Source: Siphonodentalium dalli (Eukaryota; Mollusca; Scaphopoda; Gadilida; Siphonodentaliidae). Taken from it: a stretch of DNA of 64,000 bases. Both the position numbers and the translations under genes were made by a program. Below are positions 1 to 11,590 of this stretch, in pieces (within the stretch, counting starts at the first letter, position 1; each line of letters starts with the position of its first letter). The stretch is taken from assembly GCA_032622095.1 (NCBI GenBank), contig CP136069.1, positions 101,894,278 through 101,958,277 on the forward strand. Reading direction: 5' to 3'. Under the pieces are notes generated by a model. The model was not told the origin of the DNA and did not search any database. It saw nothing but the letters and a program-made list of their open reading frames with translations.

Positions 1-1221
1 GTTGTACACATTATTTATACAATACCATTGGCATGACAAGACCAGTAGAATAGGCTATTTCTAACAAAGCAAGTACTTTAGGCCAAAACAAAAATGATGC
101 GTGTTTCCCGTAACCCAACCGACAGTCTTCAAAACCCCCCGACCCAAGTTCATTTTATTGGTTTTAAATAAAAAAAATCAATCTATAAACCGACTGACCG
201 CACTGATAACCAAACTATGTACGCATGGTTCCATTTTATCTGATTCACCTCGCGAGATAAATAATATCTTTGATATATTTATATATTTTTCGCAAAACCA
301 CACCGTCACTCTATTAACGGAGTCAACTTTAATACGATCTGATGCAATACCGGAAGATCACGAGTTATCGTTCCTCTTCGCTGACCGGAAGCACGTGTTT
401 TTGTTGATATTTACATTAAACATGGAAGTTTTCCGCGGTTGATTCGAACAAGTTCATCTCAACGATGGTGGTCGCACATGGGTCGATTCGAAGTGTCTGG
501 GTGAAAATGGAGACGTGTTCTCTTTAATATTTACAAGCTGTATAACCACAGACTACAATCGATGCAATGAGGTTCCTCTTTCGGTGTCCGGTTCTGAGTT
601 ATATCGTCTGGTTTGATAGCACAAAATACACTGTTTTCGAATGTCGTTCTCTTTCTCAAGAATTGACAGTTACTGAATCCGATTTTTGGCACATCAATTA
701 GAATGGTTTTTCGTCACAAGAACACAACATTGATCGGATTGCCAGATCACAATTTTACTGGGTGCATACAAAATTCAGGATGTGTTGATAAAAATCTTAT
801 AAATGTTGTCTCACATTCAATTATGTGATTTTATCGCTCGTTTCATATATATAAAACCAGAAATATCATTTACATCTAAATATTAACTCAAATAATAGTT
901 ATCTAACTTATCTTCCCCATAAACATGCAAGATTTGCGATCGAAAACTAGGAAAGTTTGTGCTGATTGTTAGCAAGTGCAGGGCTTTGTATTTTTTTCGC
1001 ATGCATGTTAATCGCAATTTACAACAGATATAAAACACAAAATGAAGCCCATGGAAGACTTTGCATGAACAGGATGTTGTATTGTGGTATGGTAAGATAT
1101 ATATATTACATATAGAATACCTTTACTTTGTCCATAGTATGCACAATTTGAATTCCACATGCCATGCATGATTAACTAACTGATAAGCTACATACTATGA
1201 TATACATGTAGATAGCAACAC

Positions 1222-1568
1222 TACCGCTATACTTAAAGTAATTGACCACCAATAATGTGGTGTCACCCCGTTAATATGGCGGTACTATACCGCGGTATCC
1301 TCCAATACCGCGGTACTGATACCGCTTGTTAACGTGAACAAGTATGTGTGAGTAAATACCTCCCCTAAAAGAGTTCCATGAAAATCACCACGGTCTTCAA
1401 CAAAATTAATGCGGTGCCCGCTAAAAGACCACGGTATCATTATCGCTCAATACCGTAACTCCACGCCATGACTGTCTCGATACCGCTACCGTTTATTACC
1501 GGTATCACCGCGGTCATGACCGGGGTATCACCCCATTTTTCTGGTCAATTACTTTGAGAATAGCGGTA
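1222..1568 (+). mobile_element. 347-bp MITE, copy 1
   Basis: The element is bounded by inverted repeats of about 27 bp that start TACCGCTAT and end at TAATTGACCA. A second full-length copy lies at 5096-5442 in the opposite orientation. If the terminal TA is the target duplication, the element would be Tc1/mariner-like, but only two bases support this. The interior is filled with palindromic variants of TACCGCGGTA. There is no reading frame. Confidence 0.75.
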
Positions 1569-1675
1569 ACTAGTAATCAACAGAAAACCAACTTGCCACT
1601 TCAAATTTTCTTGTTACAAAACGTCCAACAGGACATCGAAAGTGGGCCTGTGATAACAACAAATTTCCATTCATG

Positions 1676-1817
1676 GGGTGTAAGGTCCATTCATGGGGTG
1701 TAAGGTCCACTCATGGGTGTTAGGTCCATTCATGGGGTGTTAGGTCCATCCATGGGGTGTAAGGTCCACTCATGCATGGGGTGTTAGGTCCATTCATGGG
1801 GTGTTAGGTCCACTCAT
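1676..1817. repeat. 20-bp minisatellite
   Basis: About seven tandem units follow the pattern GGTCCATTCATGGGGTGTTA, with small variants (ATTC/ACTC, TTA/TAA, one unit with a duplicated CATG). The array lies inside the Harbinger-like element. Confidence 0.85.
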
Positions 1818-1909
1818 GAATATTCCCAGCTCAAATTCTGCTTGGTTCAGGGGGTGTGAACTTCAGTTTGAAATAGGGGGTGCTGACATTTCCCAACAAA
1901 GACCCTGAA

Positions 1910-2065
1910 GCCAACTAATAAATTACTCATCTCTCCCCCGTGCCCCCTAAAATGTTAACTGTCAACTAATAAATTACTCATCTCTACACTGCGCCCCCTA
2001 CAACAACTCATCTCTCCCCGCGACCCTACAACATTAATTCATCTCTCCCCCGTGCCATGCGGACA
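1910..2065. repeat. Degenerate tandem repeat with CATCTCTCCCC cores
   Basis: Three to four imperfect units contain AATAAATTACTCATCTCT followed by a C-rich segment such as CCCCGTGCCCCCTA. Spacing varies between about 35 and 60 bp. Confidence 0.6.
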
Positions 2066-5000
2066 TGTAAACTGTCTATACTGTTAATATCTGTTTTATA
2101 TGTTTCCCCTCAATATATCAGTTTTATCACCAATTTGTCGGTTGTTATGGGTCATTGTGTGGTATCTGATGGTGGTTAGGCATGGCCCACACAAGACCAT
2201 AAAAAATAAAATAAAATGAAAAGCCTACCGCCCGCCCCTATTTTTTTTGGGCTTGTTACGGGAAACACGCATTCATTTTGTTTTGGCCTTAACCATCTGT
2301 GAGGGACCTTGATCATTTGATGACTATTCCCTGAAATTATACCCATTAGTTTGTGACAAGATTCCAGCACAGTTTCTGGACGCAAAGTCCCAAAAATAAG
2401 GTTTTAATCGAATTTATAAATCAGTATACTAAAATAAAAGCCTAAGAAAGCAGGCATTACCAAATAGCAGGCCAAACATTTCTCAAATAAACGCACTATT
2501 TAAACACAAAGCACTGGGCATATGTTGCCGGTTTCCTTTAAGTAACATACGGTACTCATCAGTTAAAGTTAAAGATATACATGTATATACAATTATCGAT
2601 GAGTGACTTGTCACCACCAATATCACCATTTTTTTTCTATACTTGTTGGAAAGACCAATGTTCAGCAACAAATAGTATGCCAGCCCGGAAGACGTGCACT
2701 TTTTTCAGAACACCGGTACCCTACGGCTACACACGATGCTTAGAAACAAAATGTTGACATCGATGGCGACGGATCACTCTGCATTAAATGTGAAAATGGT
2801 TTAAACTCCCGTTAATTTTAGAGCTGAAACGGTTAAGACGGTTAGCATCCGGTTAGCGACGTAACCGGTTAGAAAAAAATGAACCGGACGTAACCGCATC
2901 CCGTTGTCAGTTGAATGTGAACGTGAATAATCCTCAAAATATTAGGTTAAATGATGCAAAACTAATACTAAATCCTGTGTCACCGATAGTAGAGTGCAAT
3001 GCAAGCATTAATTGGTACACGCGGTAGTATCAGATACTTAGTAGCAATTCTCGAACTGTCTGGAAGTGTCGGTGACCTTCAATCAATTCCGACCCTTTGA
3101 AGTTTTCTCTGATCTTCCGACAAAAGCACGTGTGCAGCAACCCTGATTATTAGCGGTCGGCTATCGGCAAAGCCGACCGTTTTGCCGAGGAAACATTTAT
3201 TATCCTCGGCTAAAAAATAGCCGAGGACATTATCTGAAGAAATGATAAACAGACACTAGACAACGATAACTACCAGGTGTATTGTCACCACGAGCTGCCC
3301 AACCCCCAAGTTTATTAAGTCAAATGTGTTACCGTGCGGAAAACAATTGAGATTTCCAATTTCGGGAACGCAAACCGGAAAGAATTATGGTGCATATTGG
3401 CGATGTGTATGCTGGTTTAATATAATAGTATTTGAAGTTTTTATGGCTAGCATGTATATAGTTACTATAGTATCTATGGATAAATATTAAAGTATATACA
3501 TGTAGATAGATATAAAATTTATAATCCTGATTTAAACTTTGTTTTAGTTCTGTTTCCATCTTTGTGGTATTCCGTGTTTTATATACGCAGTAACCGTGAG
3601 ACCGCAAATCGAACAGACCTCAAACAATTCTGTCCATGCGTATTCTCTTAAATTCACCGATGTTACTGAATATATTTGGCGACAAAATTATCGGAGAGCA
3701 CCAGAGAGCACCATTTTATAGTGTGCAAATATATTTTTAATCGTGTATTTTGGCTTGATGGAAATAAAGCGTGATCCAACCGAAAAATGATTCAGTGATT
3801 TTAGAAATTGGAGACACTCAGGCCTGGAAATCTCAAGGCGGGCTGCCCGCCTACAGCCCGCCTAGAATTTTCCAAGGCGGGCTTTTTATAGCCCGCCTCG
3901 CCTACGATAGGACATTTATTATTTAGTTATTTTATTGTGTATAATGAGTAAAATACTGCATCGAAATCGTAATTATATTGTACAGTGTGGGGACTGTGGG
4001 CATGCGTGACCTGACGGTAAGGCCTAAAAAAAATTATACCGTGTTTCTGCTAACGGGACCTCTCCAGGGTAGGGTAGGTAGGTAGGGATTTTATTTTTTA
4101 TTTTTTTTAATTTTATTTTTTGTTCACACCCCGATCACAGGTTCCAAGCTGTATTTATGTTATTTGGACAACCCAGTGGTCATATACAGTCTTAAATTGT
4201 ATTCCTAAATAAAGGGAAGGAACATTTTGACAAACATTGAGAGTGGATATATAGATAATTGGATAATGTAATACAGGGTATAGAATGGATGGATAACATT
4301 CACAATGTCGAATAATTTTATTCAGTATTAAAATATATGTATTAAGACATTTACATATAAAAGGCCCCCATTACAAATTGGCTCAATTTTACAATTTGTA
4401 GGTTTCATACAGTGACAATTTCTGTATATAATCTTACAATTCAGCTATTTCTCAAATACATGTACACCCAAAATGCTTAGGCAGTTTCCGATCTTGTATC
4501 CTACATGGTAACAAGTCATACCCTGGATGGCAGCAGTGACTGTGCATTAGTTGTGGAGAGAATCTTCGCTTGTAAACAAAATATGATTAATTGGCCAATT
4601 GACATAATAGAACTAATTTATGTCAGGCCTTAACAACCATAATGTTTTGTGAGAATCAAAATGCAGCATTTCAACAGCGAATCGGCTTATTAAGAATCAT
4701 GATTCTCTTTCTAGTCATTTAATTGCCCCACCAAATTCCAAACAAAGAATACCGGTACATCGAAATGTGTTGGAAAGTTTTCAACTAGATTGGTCACTGT
4801 GAAAGCTGTATTTAAAAATTTTATTTTATTTTAGTCGATGATTGTTTCCCGATTAATCAACCATACCCAGTTAAAATTTAATATTGTCTAAAATAAAACT
4901 AATAGTACCGGTATCAAAATTATTTAAAAACTTGAGTTTCTCAGGCTTGTAAAATTCCAGCGTTATGTTAAAACTGACAAGATGTATTTTGTACTGTCTG

Positions 5001-5095
5001 TGGCATGCAAATCGGATGAACTCAGTATTGATCACAATACTGTAAAGATGCAACTGTATTGAGAGTACATCAATCATGACATGAATACATGTAGC

Positions 5096-5442
5096 TACCG
5101 CTATTCTCAAAGTAATTGACCAGAAAAACGGGGTGATACCCCGGTCATGACCGCGGTGATACCGGTAATAAACGGTAGCGGTTTCGAGACGGTCATGGCG
5201 TGGAGTTGCGGTATTGGGCGATAATGATACCGTGGTCTTTTAGCGGGCACCGCATTAATTTTGTTGAATACCGCGGTGATTTTCATGGAACTCTTTTAGG
5301 GGAGGTATTTACTCACACATACTTGTTCGCGTTAACAAGCGGTATCAGTACCGCGGTATTGGAGGATACTGCGGTATAGTACCGCCATATTAACGGGGTG
5401 ACACCACGTTATTGGTGGTCAATTACTTTAAGTATAGCGGTA
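5096..5442 (-). mobile_element. 347-bp MITE, copy 2
   Basis: Inverted copy of the element at 1222-1568 with the same length and the same TACCGCTAT termini. The two copies differ by scattered substitutions. The flank is TA on both sides. Confidence 0.75.
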
Positions 5443-6644
5443 TATTGTAGCTAAGGCGAAAACAAAACTTGCTTTTTTCCTATATTATGGAACCAAAAAT
5501 TCCAGGTAGACATGCAGGAAAGGATTTTTTTTTTAAACAAGCAATATGTCTAGCTCTTTAATGCTTAAATGTATCCTCAGATGTGGAGCCTGTATGTCTA
5601 CCGGTATGTATTATGTGGGAAAGAACTGAATCCAGCTCAATAAGGTGATTATAGTATACAATGTATGTCAATTTTAACAGGAAATTGACTCCCAGCTAGG
5701 TGCCGGAGTAATACAAAATTATAGCAGACATAGATATTAAAAAGTCTCCAAAAATCAGATTAAGAAGTCACCTTGCCACTGGAGTTCGCAAACACAAGAG
5801 GTACATGGTGATCTTAAAACAACTGTGTTAAATATTATGAGCCATGAATGCTGCTATGTGATATTCTATATTCTAATATAGTAGTAGTTAGTAGTAGTAA
5901 TTGTTATTGCCACGATGTGCATCTGAAGGCTTTTTATCAGCATTGATGACAACATCGAGATTCGGACCGAAATTAGACTCAATGGCATACTTGAAGCTAG
6001 TAATGTAAGAGTTGTGCTCTTTAGTTCTAATATATGTACATGTATGATCTTGATATAAGTGAGTATTTAGACCTGATATAAGCGAGTAGTTAGACCTGCC
6101 AAAAAAATTCCCACCCTCCCAAAAATGCTCAATGTTATGCATCCATACTTGTGTTACACCTTTTACTGGCTAACAATCACTCATATTTAACGGCAGAATG
6201 TTGAGAAATTCTATGAAACATTCACTTAGTTTAAACAATATTTTATTTGAACAAAATTAGAAACAATCACTTGTCATATACATATGTCCCAGCTCATTTA
6301 AGTTATATTAACCAACACCCCTTCACATATCAAAGTTAAAGGTCTGTATAGGCTCAAACCATGGACCAAAAGACATCGTTTTATGTTTGTTTAATGTTCC
6401 CTATTTTCGAGGTAGTCCGTAAATTCGCATTTTTGGAAGTTTGTTTCCAATTAACTCCGGTTTGATGGGTTTTGTGAACATGATTTTCATAGTTAATTAG
6501 GCTAATGACTCATTGAATTAAATTAATGACTGCAAGTAATAGAAAATAGAAGATAATTTTGCATATTTGGAAAGGCCAATGCAAAGAAATCACCGTGGTC
6601 CAGGAAAAAAATAAAATTACGTTCGGCAAAAAATTAGGGTCGGG

Positions 6645-7785
6645 CAGGGCTGGCGATCTAGAAAATCCAGGAGGGCTATTAATAGCCCTCCTAGATATGC
6701 CTAGGAGGGCTATAGCCCTCCTCAACTTTTAAAGTTATGATTTATTTTATCTGAGTTACTAATGCCGTTAGTTTGTCTATTTTTGATGTTGTATAACTCC
6801 ATCTAAATTATTTTTTTTTATGTGGAAACAAAGTGTCCACAGAGTTGTGAATGTCAAAATCCCCCACAGTAATTATGGTATGGTGAATATTTAACTATGT
6901 TTTATATGTTATGATAATTTATATGAACAAGAAACAAAATGTAAGAGTGTTTGTACTCAACAATTTGTCAGTCGGTGTCCAACCCATGCAACGGAATTGG
7001 GTGAGTTTGTCCACGTTAAAAGCATTCTCCATGAAAGTGTAATTTTACATAAAATACACAATCAAGAACAATATTAAATCCAGTATATTTGCACTTGAAT
7101 ATTGACTGCTTTCTCTCTCAATGTAATCCATATTCCATTGCCGATCGCAGACTGCTGCTAGTCAAGTCGCTATCTATAGATTTACTGGGTGTTTGCAATT
7201 GGGGACATAGAAAATAGTTTCTGAACTTTAATAATTGAATAACAGTGTAAACTAGAATACGTGGATATATTTAGCTAATTATATTAAAATATTGTCAATC
7301 GAAGCGATAAAAGACGGCTGCAAGCTAAATACAATTTTCACTGATAGGAACCGGAAACGGAACGAAAGGTTGAACTTAATTGGGACAGTGACATTTGGTT
7401 CTCACTATCCACAAACATGTGTTCATTTTATCCAGTGAAATATATTGTAAGCTCAATCTTATGAAGAGAAATAATTTATTTTGGTCATAAAATGTGTGAG
7501 AATCGATCAAAAGATCAGATTTACGAAACAGTTCGTTCCGGAATTTACTGATTCCGCTATAATTCCCATTTGACATTACCGTCAGGTCACGCATGCGCAC
7601 AGTCCCCACACTGTACAATATAATTACGATTTCGATGCAGTATTTTACTCATTAAACACAATAAAATAACTAAATAATAAATGTCCTATCGTTGACGAGG
7701 CGGGCTATAAAAAGCCCGCCTTGGAAAATTCTAGGCGGGCTGTAGGCGGGCAGCCCGCCAGCCCGCCTTGAGAATTCCAGGCCTG
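6645..7785. mobile_element. Short inverted copy of the level-3 element
   Basis: The left end (CAGGGCTGG with AGGAGGGCT hairpins) matches the right end of 3819-10894, and the right end (CAGGCCTGG with AGGCGGGCT hairpins) matches its left end. GTCGGG is duplicated at 6639-6644 and 7786-7791. The first 730 bp match 10166-10894 inverted, and 7378-7506 match 7846-7973 inverted. The last 220 bp match 3819-4020 inverted. This copy is uninterrupted and shows the empty site of the TTAA insertion at 7974. Confidence 0.8.
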
Positions 7786-7973
7786 GTCGGGGGTTTTGAA
7801 CATGGGTCGGTCGGGTTAGCAGAAACACGGATAATTTTTTGATTGATTCTCACACATTTTATGACCAAAATAAATTATTTCTCTTCATAAGATTGAGCTT
7901 ACAATATATTTCACTGGATAAAATGAACACATGTTTGTTGATAGTGAGAACGAAATGTCACTGTCCCAATTAA

Positions 7974-10161
7974 AGGAATACGGTCCTGAAAAAAACAATA
8001 TTATTTTCTTTCAATATACCGATAATATATATATATAAAATGTCCATTGGGCGCATATAATCTAATATTCGGCCGCCAATCATTATTTTTATAACGATTA
8101 AAAAAAATTCCGAAGTTAGCCGAAGATTTTGTTGTAGACGAAGTCACATGATCATCAGCCCGATCACGTGATTGTCACATGTAAACAGAAGCATAGCACA
8201 TGATCGATCACGTGGTAACTCATTGACAACGCATAGATGCGCGACGGCGGTATTTTAAGTTTGCATGTAGTCGATCGCGACCTTGGAAGATTGTCGTGTT
8301 ATCACACTGCGAATGCAAAACTTCGCCTTTCTCGTAATTAAATGTCTTTATCGTGTTATTATTACTATTATTATATGTATCGCGATGTGTTGTTACTATA
8401 AAGCCATGCCCGTATATTATTCAGTTTTGTGCGCATTTATCTATATAAACGCGTGCTCGTGTTTATATATATTTTTTCGTTACCGGAATAGTCCAAGTTA
8501 TATTATATATGCATATCAAGATTGCATATATACGCGAAGACTTGCACAGTTATTAGGCAATTATCATCTCGTAAACATTCCAATTTCCAGATGCCATTAG
8601 TCGTGTGTCAATAAAGAGCGTTTCGTTTTAATTTATCGTAACGCGGTAAAACAACACAAAATTGGTTTATTGCTGTCGGATTTAATCAATTATAATCAAG
8701 TCATTCATTACCAATATGATATGATAAGTTCATTTTTCCTTGGTTATGAATCATGTATATATTTGGGCAATATGGTGTTTATATATATTTCGGAATATTG
8801 CTTCCCCCACCCCAAAACAATCTTGCCGACTGTCACTGATGGAAATTCACTGCATCTATGCATGGTTATTGGCCTATAAAATTAGCACTCTAGCGATGCG
8901 GTCTATTGAATATCCAGGTCATAAATCGACCTCTATGTGTCCATTACGCATAACAATAGGGTTATAAAATATATAAATGTTCGCCGTGGTTCGTTTAAAC
9001 ATCCAATCATATATAACACTTTTTGAAGGAGGGATAATAATCCGGTTTAATATGGAATCACATATTCAAGTGCTCTTTATTCGCAATATATCGTAATAGT
9101 GAACGCTCTTTATTGCGTCAAGGTAAAGGGACTCGACTTAGAACAGTTGTTCTAGTGATTGTTTACTGATTTCAACAATACAGGCCAATACATGTACATG
9201 AACTTCCGATATGCATGCTTTATATATCCTTCCATCATTGTCATAGCAATTTCCACTTTATTAAACTCTTTTTATTCGTACCATATTAGGAAAACTCTTA
9301 ACATGGAACGCTCTTTATTGAGCCATGGTGAAGGAAATGGTTGTCATCGTGAATTATTCATCAACATACTCCCCACTTTAACTGCAATTGTATGTATTCG
9401 TAACCATGACTGACTCGTCAAATTAAACGCTCTTTATTTGGTATATGTAATCGGTTTCTGATTTTGCGCAACAGGTTTCCCACAGAAATCCCGCCAAATG
9501 TCACGTAAACGAACATCGTTTGGAAATGAATACAGCATATGCCTAACTGAGAGTCACTAGACCGGCCACGGCCGAAAACACTGCATTTATATGGCATTGT
9601 CACGAATGAATGATTGTAAATACGGGACACTCGGGGCATATATACGGAAAATTAAAACAACATTGCAAACACGCACCCGAATAAAGTTCACATGCCGGCT
9701 CGTGTTTTTATAAGCTTTATACGAAAGTGTTATCTACCCCGCTCAATTGTCCCTCTATATTTTTTGTCAAAACAATACCGTAACTTTCCAAACAGCACTT
9801 AAGGCAAATCACAGGTGAAGATAACTCACCGTGCGATGACAATTCACCATGTGTACACAATGCTATTGATATGCCCCGCAGTAATTCCATTACACTCACG
9901 CGCTGATGTCGATTCCGGATTTTCCATCGCCATATAGGTAGACATAATTAACTCCGACTCCAATTCCCTGTTTTTAATTAGTTTACCTCGCTTGACGTCA
10001 TGCGAGGTTTTGCGACGGAGATAGCCGACAACCAGTGGTGGTATTATTTATTTATTTCTCGGCTTATTTATTACGCGATTTTTATGGGACTTGGATCATT
10101 GTGATCACAATAGGGGTGGCTTTCCGATAGAGTTTTGTTGTTTCATGAGGATAGTAATCCT
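7974..10161. mobile_element. TTAA-flanked non-autonomous element
   Basis: TTAA lies at 7970-7973 and 10162-10165, and the related copy at 6645-7785 has a single TTAA at the corresponding place. The ends read AGGAATACGGTCCTG and, reverse-complemented, AGGATTACTATCCTC. A TTAA duplication is used by piggyBac and Kolobok, and the purine start fits Kolobok better. The interior has five copies of a CGCTCTTTATT motif and a GC-poor frame at 8283-8600 without recognisable domains. No transposase. Confidence 0.65.
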
Positions 10162-11590
10162 TTAAGGTCAACCTTTCGTTCCGATTCCGGTTCCTATCAG
10201 TGAAAATTGTATTTAGCTTGCAGCCGTCTTTTATCGCTTCGATTGACAATATTTTAATATAATTAGCTAAATGTATCCACGTATTCTAGTTTACACTGTT
10301 ATTCAGTTATTAAAGTTCAGAAACTATTTTCTATGTCCCCAATTGCAAACACCCAGTAAATCTCTAGATAGCGACTTGACCGCTGCAAGCAGCAGTCTGC
10401 GATCGGCAATGGAATATGGATTACTTTGAGAGAAACAGCAGTCAATATTCAAGTGCAAATATACTGGTGTTAATATTGTTCTTAATTGTGTATTTTATGT
10501 AAAATTACACTTTCATGGAGAATGCTTTTAACCTGGAGAAACTCACCCAATTCCGTTGCATGGGTTGGACACCGACTGACAAATTGTTGAGTACAAACAC
10601 TCTTACATTTTGTTTCTGGTTCATATAAATTATCATATTCATAACATATAAAACATAGTTAAATATTCACCATACCATAATTACTGTGGGGGATTTTGAC
10701 ATTCACAACTCTGTGGACACTTTGTTTCCACATGAAAGTTATACAACATCAAAAATAGACAAACTAACGGCAGTAGTAACTCAGATAAAATAAATCATTT
10801 TAAACTTTAAAAGTTGAGGAGGGCTATAGCCCTCCTAGGTATATCTAGGAGGGCTATTAATAGCCCTCCTGGATTTTCTAGATCGCCAGCCCTGGACACT
10901 CGGTAATCGGTCGGTGTCAAGCCCGTTAATTGTGCATAGATCATAGCTGTACTAAACTGTGAAACTACTGAAAGGGTGTGCCTTTGAGTGCAGAAAATCA
11001 AGAAATAGGTAACTGAGTATTTCAAAATGTGGAAACTTAACAGAAATATTCACTGAATCTATTCAATCATCATTCAATATCTCAATGAATGTTATTTGTT
11101 AATCATTTTATGTACATTTAGTTAGTTAAAAAAAAAAGCCTAAGACAATGCTGTTTTTGCCTTGGAGAAATATTTCTCCTAGGCATTTTTTTTGCCTAGG
11201 ACATTTTTTCCTAATTATCAGGGTTGGTGCAGTCACTGTGTATCAAGTCTGAATGCACACAAGGAAGTGACAACATAAAAGTGGCGTTGTGTGGCAATGC
11301 GTGCTTTCGTAACTTACTCTAGTGATCCGAATAACCGTACCCGTACGATTCTTATTCAAGCCCCTACGATTATTTAATTTTGATCACCCATACTCCATGA
11401 ATGATCGCATTATTCGTAGTTTTTAATCAAATGGCATGCATGAAACGGAATACGTTCAAAGAATTCACGCAACCGTCTGGCATCGCAATATAATCTATGA
11501 TTTGATCCATGGGAAGTAACTCCATCCTCGCACGTGTCGCTATTTTGCAATTCGTGCGACCCTATTGCAATAGACAGACCCCCCTCTGCG

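Larger units (their letters stand above)
81..2288. mobile_element. PIF/Harbinger-like non-autonomous DNA transposon
   Basis: The two ends are inverted copies for about 38 bp. The left end starts GGCCAAAACAAAAATGATG and continues through CGTGTTTCCCGTAAC. The reverse complement of the right end starts GGCCAAAACAAAATGAATG and continues the same way. TTA flanks both ends (78-80 and 2289-2291). A TTA duplication with GG-starting termini is the known signature of the PIF/Harbinger superfamily. No transposase frame is present, so mobility would depend on a helper. The 113-residue frame at 101-442 has no recognisable feature. The element carries a MITE (1222-1568) and a minisatellite. A relative with a similar end begins at 4021. 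The superfamily is inferred from termini and duplication only. Confidence 0.6.
4021..7840. mobile_element. Harbinger-like element inside the level-3 element
   Basis: The left end starts GGCCTAAAAAAAATTAT after TAA and runs into CCGTGTTTCTGCTAAC. The right side (about 7794-7840) carries the reverse complement, with ATTATCCGTGTTTCTGC. The right terminus lacks GGCC, so its exact end and duplication are uncertain. The termini resemble those of the element at 81-2288. It contains a MITE (5096-5442), a run of GGTAGG near 4075, otherwise unannotated AT-rich DNA, and the insertion at 6645-7785. Confidence 0.45.
3819..10894. mobile_element. 6-bp-duplication element with hairpin ends (level 3 of the stack)
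   Basis: The left end starts CAGGCCTGG and is followed by two hairpins with stems AGGCGGGCT/AGCCCGCCT. The right end, reverse-complemented, starts CAGGGCTGG and is followed by two hairpins with stems AGGAGGGCT/AGCCCTCCT. GACACT is duplicated at 3813-3818 and 10895-10900. The left arm (about 200 bp) and right arm (about 730 bp, 10166-10894) recur in inverted order in the short copy at 6645-7785. Insertions at 4021 and 7974 split it. No coding sequence. Confidence 0.75.
3138..11226. mobile_element. 6-bp-duplication element with hairpin ends (level 2 of the stack)
   Basis: The ends read CAACCCTGATTATTAG at the left and, reverse-complemented, CAACCCTGATAATTAGG at the right. The sequence GTGCAG is repeated at 3132-3137 and 11227-11232. 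The uninterrupted site survives around 12985-12995 in the inverted hAT copy, where GTGCAG occurs once. Just inside each end are hairpins: stems CGGTCGGCT and TCCTCGGCT on the left, TCCTAGGCA on the right. No transposase is seen. Candidate superfamilies with 6-bp duplications include IS3EU, Dada and some hAT groups, and I cannot choose between them. Confidence 0.75.

Noticed and set aside
8283-8600. 105-codon plus-strand frame as a membrane protein gene
   Set aside because: Lies in AT-rich non-coding DNA of a TTAA element. Hydrophobicity follows from base composition, and no family was recognised.
3138-11226. hAT assignment for the element flanked by GTGCAG
   Set aside because: Only six bases are duplicated, and the empty site confirms six. 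Two other members also have six, so an 8-bp hAT duplication is not supported.
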